NCBI GenBank assembly: GCA_910584095.1
Contig: CAJTYU010000016.1
Span: 7,306 to 71,305 of the forward strand
Source of the DNA: an uncultured Dorea sp.
GTDB lineage: Bacteria; Bacillota; Clostridia; Lachnospirales; Lachnospiraceae
Length of the DNA stretch: 64,000 bases
Direction of reading: 5' to 3'
How positions within the stretch are numbered: position 1 is the first letter of the stretch; each line of letters opens with the position of its first letter. The notes below the pieces were generated by a model. It saw only the letters and a program-made list of their open reading frames with translations, made no database searches and was not told the DNA's origin. A program made the position numbers and the translations under genes. This document shows positions 18,217 to 27,317 of the stretch, one piece after another.

Positions 18217-19487
18217 ATCCGTTCACCTGCCTTTATTAAAGTCTCGCCGCTTACCAGTCTTCCGTCCGAATAATCCTCCTTGCGGGTAATGCCGCAGATT
18301 GCAGTATTTTTACCAATCTGAACGCCTGACGGTATAACGGAGTTCTCGCCGATAGTTACCAGACCGAAATTATAAATATCCGGTTTTATTCGATTGGGAA
18401 CCTCGGCGCCGATACCAAGAGTTACGCTCTTTTCGAGCTTTGTGCCTTCTGCGATAATTGCTTTGTCAATAACACAGTCTTCTTCGATTATGGTATCTTT
18501 CATAATAATAGAATCTCGGACAATGGCGCCTTTCTTTATGATTACGCCGGAACTGATGACGCAGTTATGAACCTGTCCATATATCTCTGAGCCGTTGCAG
18601 ATGATACTGCGGTTGATGACTGCATTATCTGCGATGTATTGGGGCGGAAGGAGGCTGCTGTTGGTGTAGATCTTCCAATATTCCTCATACAGGTTGAATT
18701 CAGGGACGATATCAATTAATTCCATATTGGCCTGCCAGTAGGAGCTCAGGGTTCCTACGTCTTTCCAGTAACCGTTATATTCATATGAAAATAAGCGTTT
18801 GCCCCGCTCGTGGCAGTGGGGAATCACATGTTTTCCAAAATCACAGCCTGGTACTCCTTTTAACTTAAGGAGAGTATCCCGAAGTACCGGCCAGCTGAAA
18901 ATATAGATTCCCATAGATGCCAGATTACTCTTGGGCACCAGCGGTTTTTCCTGAAATTCCAGAATTCTTCCGCCGTCTTCTGTTACCACAATACCAAAAC
19001 GGCTGGCCTCCTCCATAGGTACCGGCATAGCGGCGATCGTTATGTCCGCCTGATTGGCTCTGTGAAAATCCAGCATAATCTCGTAATCCATCTTATAGAT
19101 GTGGTCGCCGGAAAGAATCAGAACGTATTCTGGATTGTAATTCTCCATATATTCCAGATTCTGGTAAATCGCATTGGCGGTTCCGGTGTACCACTCGCTG
19201 TTCCGGCTTTTTTCATACGGAGGAAGGATGGAAACGCCTCCTATGTTGCGGTCTAAATCCCATGGAATGCCGATTCCGATATGGGTATTCAGTCTGAGAG
19301 GCTGATACTGGGTCAATACGCCGACCGTATCGATACCTGAATTAATACAGTTACTAAGCGGAAAATCAATTATTCTGTACTTGCCGCCGAATGCTACAGC
19401 CGGTTTGGCTGATCTGTCGGTTAGTATGCCTAAACGGCTGCCCTGTCCTCCGGCAAGCAGCATTGCAATCATTTTCTTTTTGATCAT
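18213..19487 (-). CDS. glgC: Glucose-1-phosphate adenylyltransferase, GlgC subunit
   Basis: A 424-residue catalytic subunit. The N-terminal motif [40 protein letters not shown] carries the pyrophosphorylase signature. [17 protein letters not shown] gives the catalytic Asp, LEFQEKP the sugar-binding Glu, and the C-terminal beta helix has hexapeptide-type repeats ([21 protein letters not shown]). It makes ADP-glucose from glucose-1-phosphate and ATP. It is the first gene of the glgC-glgD-spoVG unit, read from a well-formed promoter at 19594-19622. Confidence 0.96.
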   Translation of the reverse strand: MIKKKMIAMLLAGGQGSRLGILTDRSAKPAVAFGGKYRIIDFPLSNCINSGIDTVGVLTQYQPLRLNTHIGIGIPWDLDRNIGGVSILPPYEKSRNSEWYTGTANAIYQNLEYMENYNPEYVLILSGDHIYKMDYEIMLDFHRANQADITIAAMPVPMEEASRFGIVVTEDGGRILEFQEKPLVPKSNLASMGIYIFSWPVLRDTLLKLKGVPGCDFGKHVIPHCHERGKRLFSYEYNGYWKDVGTLSSYWQANMELIDIVPEFNLYEEYWKIYTNSSLLPPQYIADNAVINRSIICNGSEIYGQVHNCVISSGVIIKKGAIVRDSIIMKDTIIEEDCVIDKAIIAEGTKLEKSVTLGIGAEVPNRIKPDIYNFGLVTIGENSVIPSGVQIGKNTAICGITRKEDYSDGRLVSGETLIKAGERI

Positions 19488-19557
19488 GGTGTCACCCCTT
19501 TTCTGCTGTCAGTGCGCTGCATCCGGATATCCGAGGGCTTTTCGGAGATCTTAGTGT

Positions 19558-19575
19558 CAGTACACTGGTGTACTG
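19558..19575. repeat. 18-bp palindrome in the glgC leader
   Basis: CAGTACAC-TG-GTGTACTG is a perfect inverted repeat with a 2-base centre, just downstream of the glgC promoter. It is too short-looped for a good RNA hairpin and looks like a dimeric repressor operator; the protein is unknown. Confidence 0.6.
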
Positions 19576-19593
19576 CATTTATAATATATGAAA

Positions 19594-19622
19594 AGTATAG
19601 CACACCTCTTTTTTGATGTGAA
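19594..19622 (-). promoter_or_regulatory. Promoter of glgC-glgD-spoVG
   Basis: On the minus strand: TTCACA (19622-19617), 17-base spacer, TATACT (19599-19594). Confidence 0.7.
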
Positions 19623-19686
19623 TGTTTTTCATAAAAAAAAGATATATTTTATTAAAAATTTGTTAAAAATATACAAACATATGATG

Positions 19687-19717
19687 AAGCTATATTTGTA
19701 AAGAAAAAATATAGCTT
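19687..19717. repeat. Operator-like inverted repeat upstream of murC
   Basis: AAGCTATATT (19687-19696) and AATATAGCTT (19708-19717) are perfect 10-bp arms around 11 bases. The right arm overlaps the first bases of the murC -35. The 19488-19806 gap holds only this repeat, the two divergent promoters and the glgC palindrome. Confidence 0.55.
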
Positions 19718-19744
19718 GGATTTTACTACATATATGTTTATAAT
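19716..19744 (+). promoter_or_regulatory. Promoter of murC
   Basis: TTGGAT (19716-19721), 17-base spacer, TATAAT (19739-19744). Confidence 0.7.
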
Positions 19745-19806
19745 AATATAGATAGGTAATTGATAATTATGACGGCTTTTAAATTATTTGGGAAAGGTAT
19801 TGTCTT

Positions 19807-21186
19807 ATGTATAAAATTAATTTTGAACAACCAATCCATGTACACTTTATCGGTATTGGCGGAATTAGTATGAGCGGTCTTGCAGAGATACTTTTGAAAG
19901 AGAATTTTACGATATCCGGTTCGGATACAAAGGAATCGGCGCTGACAAAACATCTGGAGAAGATGGGGGCGTCTGTATTTTATGGACAGAAGGCGTCTAA
20001 TATTATAGAAGGAATTGACGCTGTGGTATATACGGCGGCAATCCGTGAAGACAATGAGGAATATAGGGAGGCTGTGAGAAAGGGGCTTCCGATGCTGAGC
20101 AGGGCAGAGTTTCTGGGGCAGATGATGAAGAATTACGATATGCCTATCGCGGTATCCGGCACGCACGGGAAGACTACTACAACTTCTATGCTTTCGCATA
20201 TCCTGCTGGCGGACCGGCAGGATCCTACCATATCTGTGGGAGGGATTCTGAAGGCGATCGGAGGAAATATCCGGGTAGGAGGTTCGGAAGTATTTCTGAC
20301 AGAGGCTTGTGAGTATACGAACAGTTTCCTGCATTTTTTCCCGAAGATCGCGCTTATTCTAAATATCGACGCAGACCATTTGGACTTTTTTAAAGACCTG
20401 CAGGATATCCGCAGGTCCTTCCGCAGATTTGCAGCCCTTCTTCCTAAGGACGGAACCCTTGTTGTCAATGAGGAGATTGAGAATTTGGATGAGATTACGG
20501 AGGGGCTGTCCTGTAGAGTGAGTACCTTTGGGCTGACGGCTTCGGCGGATTACCGGGCGGAGAGACTGTCTCACGATGAAAAAGGAGATGCATCCTTCGA
20601 CGTGGTTAAGCGGGATAGAGTTCTGGGGCGGATTAAGCTGTCCGTGACGGGAGATCATAATGTGATGAATGCACTTTCTGCGATTGCCGCGGCAGATATG
20701 ATTGGAGTTCCTTTTTCATCTATGCAGAAGGGGCTGGCTGAATTTAAGGGAACAGACCGGAGATTCGAATACAAGGGCGAGAGGAATGGAGTTACGATTA
20801 TTGACGATTACGCGCATCACCCGACAGAGATTAAGGCGACCCTTACCGCGGTGAAGAACTATCCCCACAGAGAGGTCTGGTGTGTGTTCCAGCCTCATAC
20901 TTATTCTAGAACAAAGGCGCTGTTTGATGAGTTTGTGGAGGCGCTTTCCGATACCGATCACATTGTGCTTGCGGATATTTACGCCGCACGGGAGAAAGAT
21001 ACTCTGGGGATTTCCTCCGCGCAGATTGCGGAGGCATTAAAGCGTAGAGGATGCGACGCATATTATCTGCTTTCATTTGAGGCAATTGAGAAATTTCTGC
21101 TCGATAGATGCCAAAATGGGGATGTGTTGATAACTATGGGGGCTGGAGACGTTGTAAATATTGGAGAAAGTCTTTTGAAAGAATAG
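19807..21186 (+). CDS. murC: UDP-N-acetylmuramate--L-alanine ligase
   Basis: A 459-residue Mur ligase adding L-Ala to UDP-MurNAc in peptidoglycan synthesis. The N-terminal Rossmann domain has HFIGIGGISMSGLAEIL. The ATP-binding loop is GTHGKTTTTSM (K122), followed by LTEACEYTNSFLHF and NIDADHLDFF, then the C-terminal domain with DDYAHHPTEIKAT and FQPHTYSRTKAL. Length and order are normal for MurC. GGGAAAGG precedes the start. It is monocistronic or leads into the dnaD unit. Confidence 0.97.
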   Translation: MYKINFEQPIHVHFIGIGGISMSGLAEILLKENFTISGSDTKESALTKHLEKMGASVFYGQKASNIIEGIDAVVYTAAIREDNEEYREAVRKGLPMLSRAEFLGQMMKNYDMPIAVSGTHGKTTTTSMLSHILLADRQDPTISVGGILKAIGGNIRVGGSEVFLTEACEYTNSFLHFFPKIALILNIDADHLDFFKDLQDIRRSFRRFAALLPKDGTLVVNEEIENLDEITEGLSCRVSTFGLTASADYRAERLSHDEKGDASFDVVKRDRVLGRIKLSVTGDHNVMNALSAIAAADMIGVPFSSMQKGLAEFKGTDRRFEYKGERNGVTIIDDYAHHPTEIKATLTAVKNYPHREVWCVFQPHTYSRTKALFDEFVEALSDTDHIVLADIYAAREKDTLGISSAQIAEALKRRGCDAYYLLSFEAIEKFLLDRCQNGDVLITMGAGDVVNIGESLLKE

Positions 21187-21218
21187 TTATCCACATTTTC
21201 AACAGATTTTTATCCACA
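21187..21218 (+). promoter_or_regulatory. Two perfect DnaA boxes
   Basis: TTATCCACA occurs at 21187-21195 and again at 21210-21218, in the same direction, start to start 23 bp. Both match the consensus DnaA box. They stand directly before the promoter of the dnaD-dnaC replication-restart genes. Confidence 0.75.
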
Positions 21219-21267
21219 AAAAACCTTGATTTCTTAGAAAAAAATTCTTTTTTGTATCTTGCCTCAA

Positions 21268-21276
21268 TGCTATAAT
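21268..21276 (+). promoter_or_regulatory. Extended -10 promoter of dnaD-dnaC-prs
   Basis: TGCTATAAT is a perfect extended -10; the -35 region is T-rich without a clear hexamer. It is 50 bases downstream of the second DnaA box. Confidence 0.55.
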
Positions 21277-21315
21277 GGTCTATGCTAATAATCAACAGGC
21301 AAGGACGGATGGGAC

Positions 21316-22326
21316 ATGACTAAATTGACTTTAACAAATTATGTTCGGGGGAATACAACCCTGCTGGAAAACGAATTTATAGACGAATATATGACAAAAG
21401 CCAATGGGGAGTATGTGAAGGTGTACCTGCTGCTTTTGCGTTATATGGGCGATCCATCCGTGGAGCTTACGATTTCGGGGATTGCCGATCTTTTGGAGTG
21501 TACGGAGAAGGATGTGGCCCGCGCTTTGAATTACTGGAAGAAACAGGGTCTGGTTGACTATGAGGCGAGGATGCAGGAGATTCAGGAAGTCCGTCAGGAA
21601 TCGGAGACCGTAAAAAGGAACATGCCTGTCAGAGGCGGCCGCACAGCGGCAAAGAAGGCGGAGGAACTGCCTCCAAGCCAGAAGAACCGGGAAAATTTTA
21701 AAGAAGTTATCCATGTTACAGAGCAGTATCTTGGAAAGACGCTGACAAAGACAGAGTCCGAAGCAATTGTATATTTTTATGATGAGATCGGGATGTCCTC
21801 CGATTTGATTGAGTATTTGATTGAGTACTGCGTGGAGAATGGGCATAAGAGTATCCACTATATTAGAAAAGTTGCCCTTTCATGGGCGGAACAGAGGATT
21901 CAGACGCCGGAAGAGGCTAAGGCTGTTTCAGGTCAGTACAGCAAGAACAGCTATGCGGTGCTGAATGCTTATGGAATTAAAGGACGGGCTCCGGCAGCGG
22001 CTGAGCTGAAATTTATAAGACGGTGGAATGAGGAGTATGGATTTTCTTCGGATTTGATTGTGGAGGCATGCAACCGCACGATGAAGACTATTCATCAGCC
22101 GAGCTTTGACTATACTGATTCGATCCTTAAGAAATGGGCGGACAAGGGTGTGAAGACGCTTTCTGACGTGAAGGCATTGGATTCGCTCCATCTTCAGGAG
22201 AAAGGAGCAAAGAAAGCGGCTGTAGTGGGCACGGCAAGGGCGGCCCGGAATAAATTTAATAATTTTGAAGGCCGTAAATATCAGGATATGGATGAATTGA
22301 CGCGAAGATTGATTGAGACACAGTAG
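21316..22326 (+). CDS. DnaD-domain replication initiation protein
   Basis: 336 residues. An N-terminal winged-helix region (LTISGIADLLECTEKDVARALNYWKKQGLVDYE) is followed by a charged linker and two DnaD/DnaB_2-type helical domains: about 135-205, with LTKTESEAIVYFYDEIGMSSDLIEYLIEYCVENG, and about 220-290, with FIRRWNEEYGFSSDLIVEACNRT and SFDYTDSILKKW. DnaD-type proteins remodel DNA and load the helicase loader in Firmicutes. It is immediately followed by the loader ATPase, so the pair should work with DnaA at initiation or restart. GGACGGATGGGAC precedes ATG. Confidence 0.88.
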   Translation: MTKLTLTNYVRGNTTLLENEFIDEYMTKANGEYVKVYLLLLRYMGDPSVELTISGIADLLECTEKDVARALNYWKKQGLVDYEARMQEIQEVRQESETVKRNMPVRGGRTAAKKAEELPPSQKNRENFKEVIHVTEQYLGKTLTKTESEAIVYFYDEIGMSSDLIEYLIEYCVENGHKSIHYIRKVALSWAEQRIQTPEEAKAVSGQYSKNSYAVLNAYGIKGRAPAAAELKFIRRWNEEYGFSSDLIVEACNRTMKTIHQPSFDYTDSILKKWADKGVKTLSDVKALDSLHLQEKGAKKAAVVGTARAARNKFNNFEGRKYQDMDELTRRLIETQ

Positions 22327-22340
22327 AAAAGGAGATTTCC

Positions 22341-23330
22341 GTGGCGCTTACCAATTCCCAGTATGATTATTTCATGCGTACATATGAAAAACGACAATTG
22401 GATAATGAGAATCGTCTGCGCGGACGTTTTGACGAGGTTTATAAGAAGATTCCAAGACTTCAGACTCTGGATCGTTCTATTTCTGAACTCAGCGTCCGTC
22501 AGGCCCGCAAATTATTAGATGGAGACAGCGCTGCTTTAACTGTATTAAAGGACGACCTCCATCTTCTTTTTGAGGAAAAAAGGCTTCTTCTTGAACAAGC
22601 GGGATATCCGGAGGACTATTTAGAGCTTTCCTACGCCTGCTCAGACTGCAGGGACACAGGCTATATCGGCGATGAAAAATGCCATTGCTTCAAAAAAGCA
22701 ATTATAAACTTTCTTTATACCCAGTCTAATTTGCAAGAGGTGCTGGAGAAGGAGAATTTCAGCACGCTTTCCATGGAATACTATTCGGAGAGCCACAAGG
22801 ACCCGCTTACGGGAAGGACGTCCATAGAAGCTATGGAAACGGCGGTCAAAAGCTGCAGGGAGTTTACCCGGAATTTTCAAAAGGATTTCCGCAATCTTTT
22901 GATTTACGGAGACACCGGGGTGGGCAAGACCTTTTTAACGCATTGTATTGCGAAGGAGCTTTTAGAACAGACTTTTTCGGTTATATATTTTACAGCTTCC
23001 CGATTATTTGATATATTTGCAAAGAAGCAGTTTGAAAAGGACGAGGCTGCAGCGTTGGACTATGAACATATTTATGACTGTGATCTGTTAATTATAGATG
23101 ATTTGGGAACAGAATTTTCCAATGCATTTACCACATCCCAGTTGTTTGTATGTCTCAATGAAAGGCTTCTCAGAAAGAAGGCTACAATTATTTCCACGAA
23201 TCTTTCGCTGGACGATTTAAATACGCTGTATTCGGAGCGGGTGTTCTCCCGTATTACCAGTGCATACACGGTACTTAGAATGACGGGTGACGACATAAGA
23301 ATTCAAAAGAAACTGATGGGACGATTATAA
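22341..23330 (+). CDS. DnaC/DnaI-type helicase-loader ATPase
   Basis: 329 residues, starting at GTG after AAAAGGAG. The N-terminal domain has a cysteine cluster (YACSDCRDTGYIGDEKCHCF) fitting a zinc site as in DnaI/DnaC-like loaders. The AAA+ core has Walker A IYGDTGVGKTFLTHCIA and Walker B LLIIDDLGTEFSN, sensor-like ATIISTNLSLDDL and the arginine-finger region ERVFSRITSAY. It loads the replicative helicase with the DnaD-like protein encoded 14 bases upstream. The IstB family of transposon helpers is related, but no transposase is near and the replication context decides. Confidence 0.9.
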   Translation: MALTNSQYDYFMRTYEKRQLDNENRLRGRFDEVYKKIPRLQTLDRSISELSVRQARKLLDGDSAALTVLKDDLHLLFEEKRLLLEQAGYPEDYLELSYACSDCRDTGYIGDEKCHCFKKAIINFLYTQSNLQEVLEKENFSTLSMEYYSESHKDPLTGRTSIEAMETAVKSCREFTRNFQKDFRNLLIYGDTGVGKTFLTHCIAKELLEQTFSVIYFTASRLFDIFAKKQFEKDEAAALDYEHIYDCDLLIIDDLGTEFSNAFTTSQLFVCLNERLLRKKATIISTNLSLDDLNTLYSERVFSRITSAYTVLRMTGDDIRIQKKLMGRL

Positions 23331-23349
23331 TTTAGGAGGTACAATTACT

Positions 23350-24540
23350 ATGCTGCGTCGCAATGAACGTAACCTTGAGAACATTCCAGTAGGTTCACTG
23401 GGAATTATCGCGCTTGACGGCTGTCAGGAGATGGGAAATCAGATTAACGACTATCTTGTGAAATGGCGCCATGAAGATGGTTCTGAATTTAAAGAGCATA
23501 TAGCCTTCAGCGGCTATGAGAAGGACTCTTATCTGGTGGAAGCGAATGTTCCGCGGTTTGGCTCTGGTGAGGCGAAAGGTATTATCAATGAGTCCGTAAG
23601 AGGCAAGGATATTTATCTGTTGGCAGATGTGTGCAATTACAGTCTGACCTATTCTCTGACGGGGAATGTGAACCATATGTCGCCGGATGATCATTTTCAG
23701 AACCTAAAAAGAATTATTGCGGCAATTGGGGGCAAGGCGAGGCGCATTAATGTTATCATGCCATTTTTGTATGAGAGCCGCCAGCACAAACGGAAGGGAA
23801 GGGAATCGCTGGACTGCGCCATAGCCCTTCAGGAGCTGGTACGTATGGGGGTGGATAATATTCTTACCTTTGACGCCCACGATCCACGGGTGGAGAATGC
23901 AATTCCCCTGCATGGGTTTGAGACGGTGCGCCCTACATATCAATTCGTGAAAGGACTGCTCGGTACGGTAAAGGACCTTAAGATTGACAGTGGGCATATG
24001 ATGGTGATCAGCCCGGATGAAGGCGCGACAGAAAGGGCGATTTATTTGGCCAGCGTGTTGAATCTTGATATGGGAATGTTCTATAAGAGACGGGATTACA
24101 GTTGTATTATAAATGGGCGCAATCCAATTATAGCGCATGAGTTTTTGGGTTCTTCCGTGGAGGGAAAGGATGTTATCATTTTGGATGATATGATTTCCTC
24201 TGGCGACAGTATTCTAGATGTGGCGGGACAGCTTAAGCGGCGGAAAGCAAAACGGATTTATGCGGCGGCAACGTTTGGATTATTTACCAATGGAATGGAT
24301 AAATTTGACGAGGCTTATGAGGAGGGCCTGATTAATGGAATACTTACAACCAACCTGATTTACCAGACTCCGGAGCTTCTGTCCAGACCATATTATATTA
24401 ATTGTGACATGAGTAAATATGTGGCGCTTATGATTGATACACTGAATCATGACAGCTCTATAAACAGCATTCTGAATCCAGCTGACCGCATTCAGAATGT
24501 TGTGGAGAAGTACAAACGCGGTGAGGAGATTATTCCTTAA
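23350..24540 (+). CDS. prs: Ribose-phosphate pyrophosphokinase
   Basis: A 396-residue PRPP synthase, longer than the usual 315 because of an N-terminal extension and insertions. It contains the LADVCNYSLT...HMSPDDHFQNLKRII region, RINVIMPFLYESRQHKRKGRESLDC (flexible loop), FDAHDPRVENAIP and the PRPP-binding loop VIILDDMISSGDSILD. It makes PRPP from ribose-5-phosphate and ATP for nucleotides, His and Trp. TTTAGGAGG precedes the start and it follows the loader gene by 19 bases. Its stop overlaps the convergent pseudouridine synthase gene by 11 bases. Confidence 0.93.
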   Translation: MLRRNERNLENIPVGSLGIIALDGCQEMGNQINDYLVKWRHEDGSEFKEHIAFSGYEKDSYLVEANVPRFGSGEAKGIINESVRGKDIYLLADVCNYSLTYSLTGNVNHMSPDDHFQNLKRIIAAIGGKARRINVIMPFLYESRQHKRKGRESLDCAIALQELVRMGVDNILTFDAHDPRVENAIPLHGFETVRPTYQFVKGLLGTVKDLKIDSGHMMVISPDEGATERAIYLASVLNLDMGMFYKRRDYSCIINGRNPIIAHEFLGSSVEGKDVIILDDMISSGDSILDVAGQLKRRKAKRIYAAATFGLFTNGMDKFDEAYEEGLINGILTTNLIYQTPELLSRPYYINCDMSKYVALMIDTLNHDSSINSILNPADRIQNVVEKYKRGEEIIP

Positions 24541-25270
24541 TTTCATCAATTGTGAACTTCATCATCTTGCCGGTAGCAGGATGCCGGAGGGTCAGTTTGT
24601 ATGCGCAGAGCCGGAGAGTCTGTGGGCCATGAGAGATATCCGCATTCGGATTGTACTTGGTATCGCCCGTAATGGGGCAGCCTATATGTGCAAGCTGAAC
24701 GCGGATTTGATGATGGCGTCCGGTGTCGAGGGTTACCTCTAAAAGTGTATGCGAAGGGAGGCTGTCGGCATTTCTGCTGCTTAAGCTGGTCCCCGGGAAT
24801 AAGTTACTATAGAAAGACCTGTTTTCGGATAATACGCGATAGCTGAGTCTTGCTTTTTTAGCGCCTTCTGTATCTTTGCCGCAGATACGGGAGGTATTGG
24901 TGCGTCCGTCTCTTACTATATAATCGGTAAGAGTTCCCTGCGCTTTATCCGGCATTCCGTCAACCAATGCCAGATAATGTTTGCCAAAGCCTTTCGAAGT
25001 CATCTGCCGGTTTAGGTTATTGGCGGCCTGCGGTGTTTTGGCAAAGACCAGAACGCCTGATACGGGCTGGTCAAGCCGATGGATTACCGCAAGGTAAGGT
25101 TTCGCATTTCTTTTTGTGGACGCGCTGCGTGCGGATGAGGCTAGATGATTTAAAATCATATGCTCCAAGTCCGGCTGGCCCGGCCTGCGGCTCTGGGCTG
25201 CAGTCCCGTGGGGCTTAAAACATACGATGATATGCGAATCTTCATATAAAATCTGTAGTTTTTGTTTCAT
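24530..25270 (-). CDS. RluA-family 23S rRNA/tRNA pseudouridine synthase
   Basis: 246 residues. The catalytic motif is VIHRLDQPVSGVLVFAKT, with the Asp of HRLD as nucleophile; KHYLALVDG, TLLEVTLDTGRHHQIRVQLAHIGCPITGDTKY and LRLCAYKLTLRHPATG complete the RluA pattern. No S4 domain is present at the N-terminus (MKQKLQILYEDSHIIVCFKPHG), so this is a short RluA/RluC-like enzyme. Which uridine it modifies cannot be told from sequence. It is convergent with prs; no terminator stem is visible at the junction. Confidence 0.9.
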   Translation of the reverse strand: MKQKLQILYEDSHIIVCFKPHGTAAQSRRPGQPDLEHMILNHLASSARSASTKRNAKPYLAVIHRLDQPVSGVLVFAKTPQAANNLNRQMTSKGFGKHYLALVDGMPDKAQGTLTDYIVRDGRTNTSRICGKDTEGAKKARLSYRVLSENRSFYSNLFPGTSLSSRNADSLPSHTLLEVTLDTGRHHQIRVQLAHIGCPITGDTKYNPNADISHGPQTLRLCAYKLTLRHPATGKMMKFTIDEIKE

Positions 25271-25400
25271 AAGATATCTCCCGTTGTATAATCCTGACGC
25301 TTTAAAAAGCGGCAGCGGTATTTTTGAAATAGTCTATATAACTATTTTAGCTTATGCGTATAAAAAAAGCTAGAGATGATTGAAAAGGAAAAAAATCTCC

Positions 25401-25429
25401 TTGACAAATAAAAGCGATTCCATTAGAAT
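25401..25429 (+). promoter_or_regulatory. Promoter of the proS T-box transcript
   Basis: Consensus TTGACA (25401-25406), 17-base spacer, TAGAAT (25424-25429). The stretch 25271-25400 before it holds nothing I can support. Confidence 0.85.
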
Positions 25430-25439
25430 AATTTTCAAT

Positions 25440-25711
25440 GAAAAATCCGCCTGCAATGATAGTTGCAAAAAGCGGAACCGGCGATGAAGAGAATAGTAAC
25501 CGGGAGGAAGTTCCACAGAGAGGAAGTCGGAGGCTGAGAGATTTCCGGACGGAGACCGGGCGAACCTGCCTTGGAGCTGCTGCATGAAAATACAGCGTAG
25601 TATCGGCGTTAACGATTATTTGAGCGAACTGCAGAGAGCTGCAGTTAATTAGGGTGGTACCGCCGAGCGTTTCGGTCCCTTTGGGAACGGGAATGTATGG
25701 CGGTTTTTTTG
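25440..25711 (+). promoter_or_regulatory. T-box leader (tRNA-Pro responsive) with terminator
   Basis: The conserved T-box AGGGTGGTACCGC is at 25651-25663. Stem I features are present: GATGA/AGTAA near 25480-25500, the ACAGAGAGG distal element, and the specifier region GAACCTGCCTTGGAGC. The likely specifier codon is CCT (25565-25567), proline, which agrees with the downstream gene. A terminator (CCGCC at 25660-25664 pairing with GGCGG near 25699-25703, then seven or more T) ends the leader. Uncharged tRNA-Pro should favour read-through. Confidence 0.92.
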
Positions 25712-25757
25712 TGGGGCAAGGGTCCTGCGGAAAATGAAAGGAAAAGGAGAAAAAGAC

Positions 25758-27197
25758 ATGGCAAAGGAAAAAATGGTAAAAAATATCACATCCCGCGACG
25801 AGAATTTCGCTCAGTGGTATACGGATGTGGTACGCGAGGCAGAATTGTGTGATTACTCAAGCGTGAAGGGATGTTTAAACTATCTCCCAAATGGATATGC
25901 GATCTGGGAGCTGATTCAGGCGGATCTGGACAGAAGATTTAAAGAAACCGGAGTGGAGAATGTATCCCTTCCGCTGCTGATTCCGGAATCTCTTCTGGAG
26001 AAGGAAGCGGATCATGTGGACGGCTTTGCGCCGGAGGTTGCATGGGTTACCCACGGCGGTATGGAAAGGCTTCAGGAGAGGCTCTGTATCCGTCCTACAT
26101 CAGAGACTTTGTTCTGCGATCTGTGGGCAAGGACTGTAAAGTCTTACAGAGACCTTCCAAAGGTATGGAACCAGTGGAATTCCGTGCTCCGTTGGGAGAA
26201 GACGACAAGACCGTTCCTCCGTTCCAGAGAGTTCTTATGGCAGGAGGGACATACCATCCACGCTACCTATGAGGAAGCCGAGGAGCGTACCATTCAGATG
26301 CTTCATGTGTATGAGGACTGCTATAAAGAGACTCTGGCGATTCCATTTGTATCCGGAAGAAAAGCAGAGCACGAGAAGTTTGCCGGAGCGCAGGATACCT
26401 ACACCATCGAAGCTCTGATGCATGACGGCAAGGCGCTGCAGTCTGCGACCAGCCATTTCTTCGGAAGCGGTTTCCCGGATGCATTTGATATCAAATATGT
26501 GGATAAGAACAATGAGCTTCACAGTGTATATGAGACCTCATGGGGATGGTCTACCAGAAGTATCGGAGCGCTTATTATGGTTCACGGCGATGATGACGGA
26601 CTGGTTCTTCCTCCGCACGTAGCGCCGGTAGAGTGCCGCGTGATTCCGGTTGCACAGCATAAGGAAGGCGTGCTTGACAGAGCTTATGCGCTGCTGGATG
26701 AGCTGAAGAAAGCCGGCTACAGAGTGAAGATTGATGATTCCGAAAAGAGTCCGGGATGGAAGTTCTCTGAGCAGGAGATGCTTGGTATACCTACTCGTAT
26801 TGAGATTGGACCGAAGGATATAGAAAAGAATCAGGTAATAGTAGTCCGTCGTGATACCCGCGAGAAGATTGTCGTTTCTCTGGATGAGATCGCTGGAAAA
26901 CTTCGGGATATTTTAGAGACGATTCAGCAGGATATGTATAAGAAGGCAGAAGAATTTTTGAACAGCCATATCTATACGGCGGCAACTCTGGATGAGATGA
27001 AGGAGAAATTTACGGCCAGCAGAGGTTTCGTGAAAGCGTGCTGGTGCGGTGATCCGGAGTGCGAAGGCGAAGTGAAGTATGTGACCGGCGGCGCGGCAAC
27101 CAGATGCTTGATTGAGGATGAGGATTTTGTTTCAGACAAATGTATCTGGTGCGGCAAGCCTGCAAAGCATATGGCTTACTGGGGCAAATCGTATTAG
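25758..27197 (+). CDS. proS: Proline--tRNA ligase, archaeal/eukaryotic-type
   Basis: 479 residues. No editing (INS) domain is inserted, and the C-terminus carries a zinc-binding module (CWCGDPECEGEVKYV and CIWCGKPAKHMAYWGKSY), both typical of the archaeal/eukaryotic ProRS class. Class II motifs: CIRPTSETLFCDLWARTVKSYRDLP, KTTRPFLRSREFLWQEGHT and WGWSTRSIGALIMVHGDDDGLVLPP. Start at ATG 25758 after AAGGAG; an in-frame ATG at 25734 precedes that ribosome site and is less likely. It is controlled by the upstream T-box. Confidence 0.96.
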   Translation: MAKEKMVKNITSRDENFAQWYTDVVREAELCDYSSVKGCLNYLPNGYAIWELIQADLDRRFKETGVENVSLPLLIPESLLEKEADHVDGFAPEVAWVTHGGMERLQERLCIRPTSETLFCDLWARTVKSYRDLPKVWNQWNSVLRWEKTTRPFLRSREFLWQEGHTIHATYEEAEERTIQMLHVYEDCYKETLAIPFVSGRKAEHEKFAGAQDTYTIEALMHDGKALQSATSHFFGSGFPDAFDIKYVDKNNELHSVYETSWGWSTRSIGALIMVHGDDDGLVLPPHVAPVECRVIPVAQHKEGVLDRAYALLDELKKAGYRVKIDDSEKSPGWKFSEQEMLGIPTRIEIGPKDIEKNQVIVVRRDTREKIVVSLDEIAGKLRDILETIQQDMYKKAEEFLNSHIYTAATLDEMKEKFTASRGFVKACWCGDPECEGEVKYVTGGAATRCLIEDEDFVSDKCIWCGKPAKHMAYWGKSY

Positions 27198-27220
27198 AAT
27201 ATTAAAGAGTATATTTAGAG

Positions 27221-27251
27221 GAAAAAGACTGCCTTTCCGGCAGTCTTTTTC
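27221..27251. terminator. Rho-independent terminator after proS
   Basis: GAAAAAGACTGCC pairs perfectly with GGCAGTCTTTTTC around TTTCC (27234-27238); the A and T tracts allow action in both directions. Confidence 0.85.
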
Positions 27252-27317
27252 CGTGTTATAATAATAAGCATCGGGAAAACAACTCTGCACGAGATTGAAA
27301 CAGGAGGGAGAAAAAGG

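Noticed and set aside
22341..23330. IstB transposon helper ATPase
   Set aside because: No IstA transposase or inverted repeats; it sits between dnaD and prs and has the cysteine cluster of helicase loaders.
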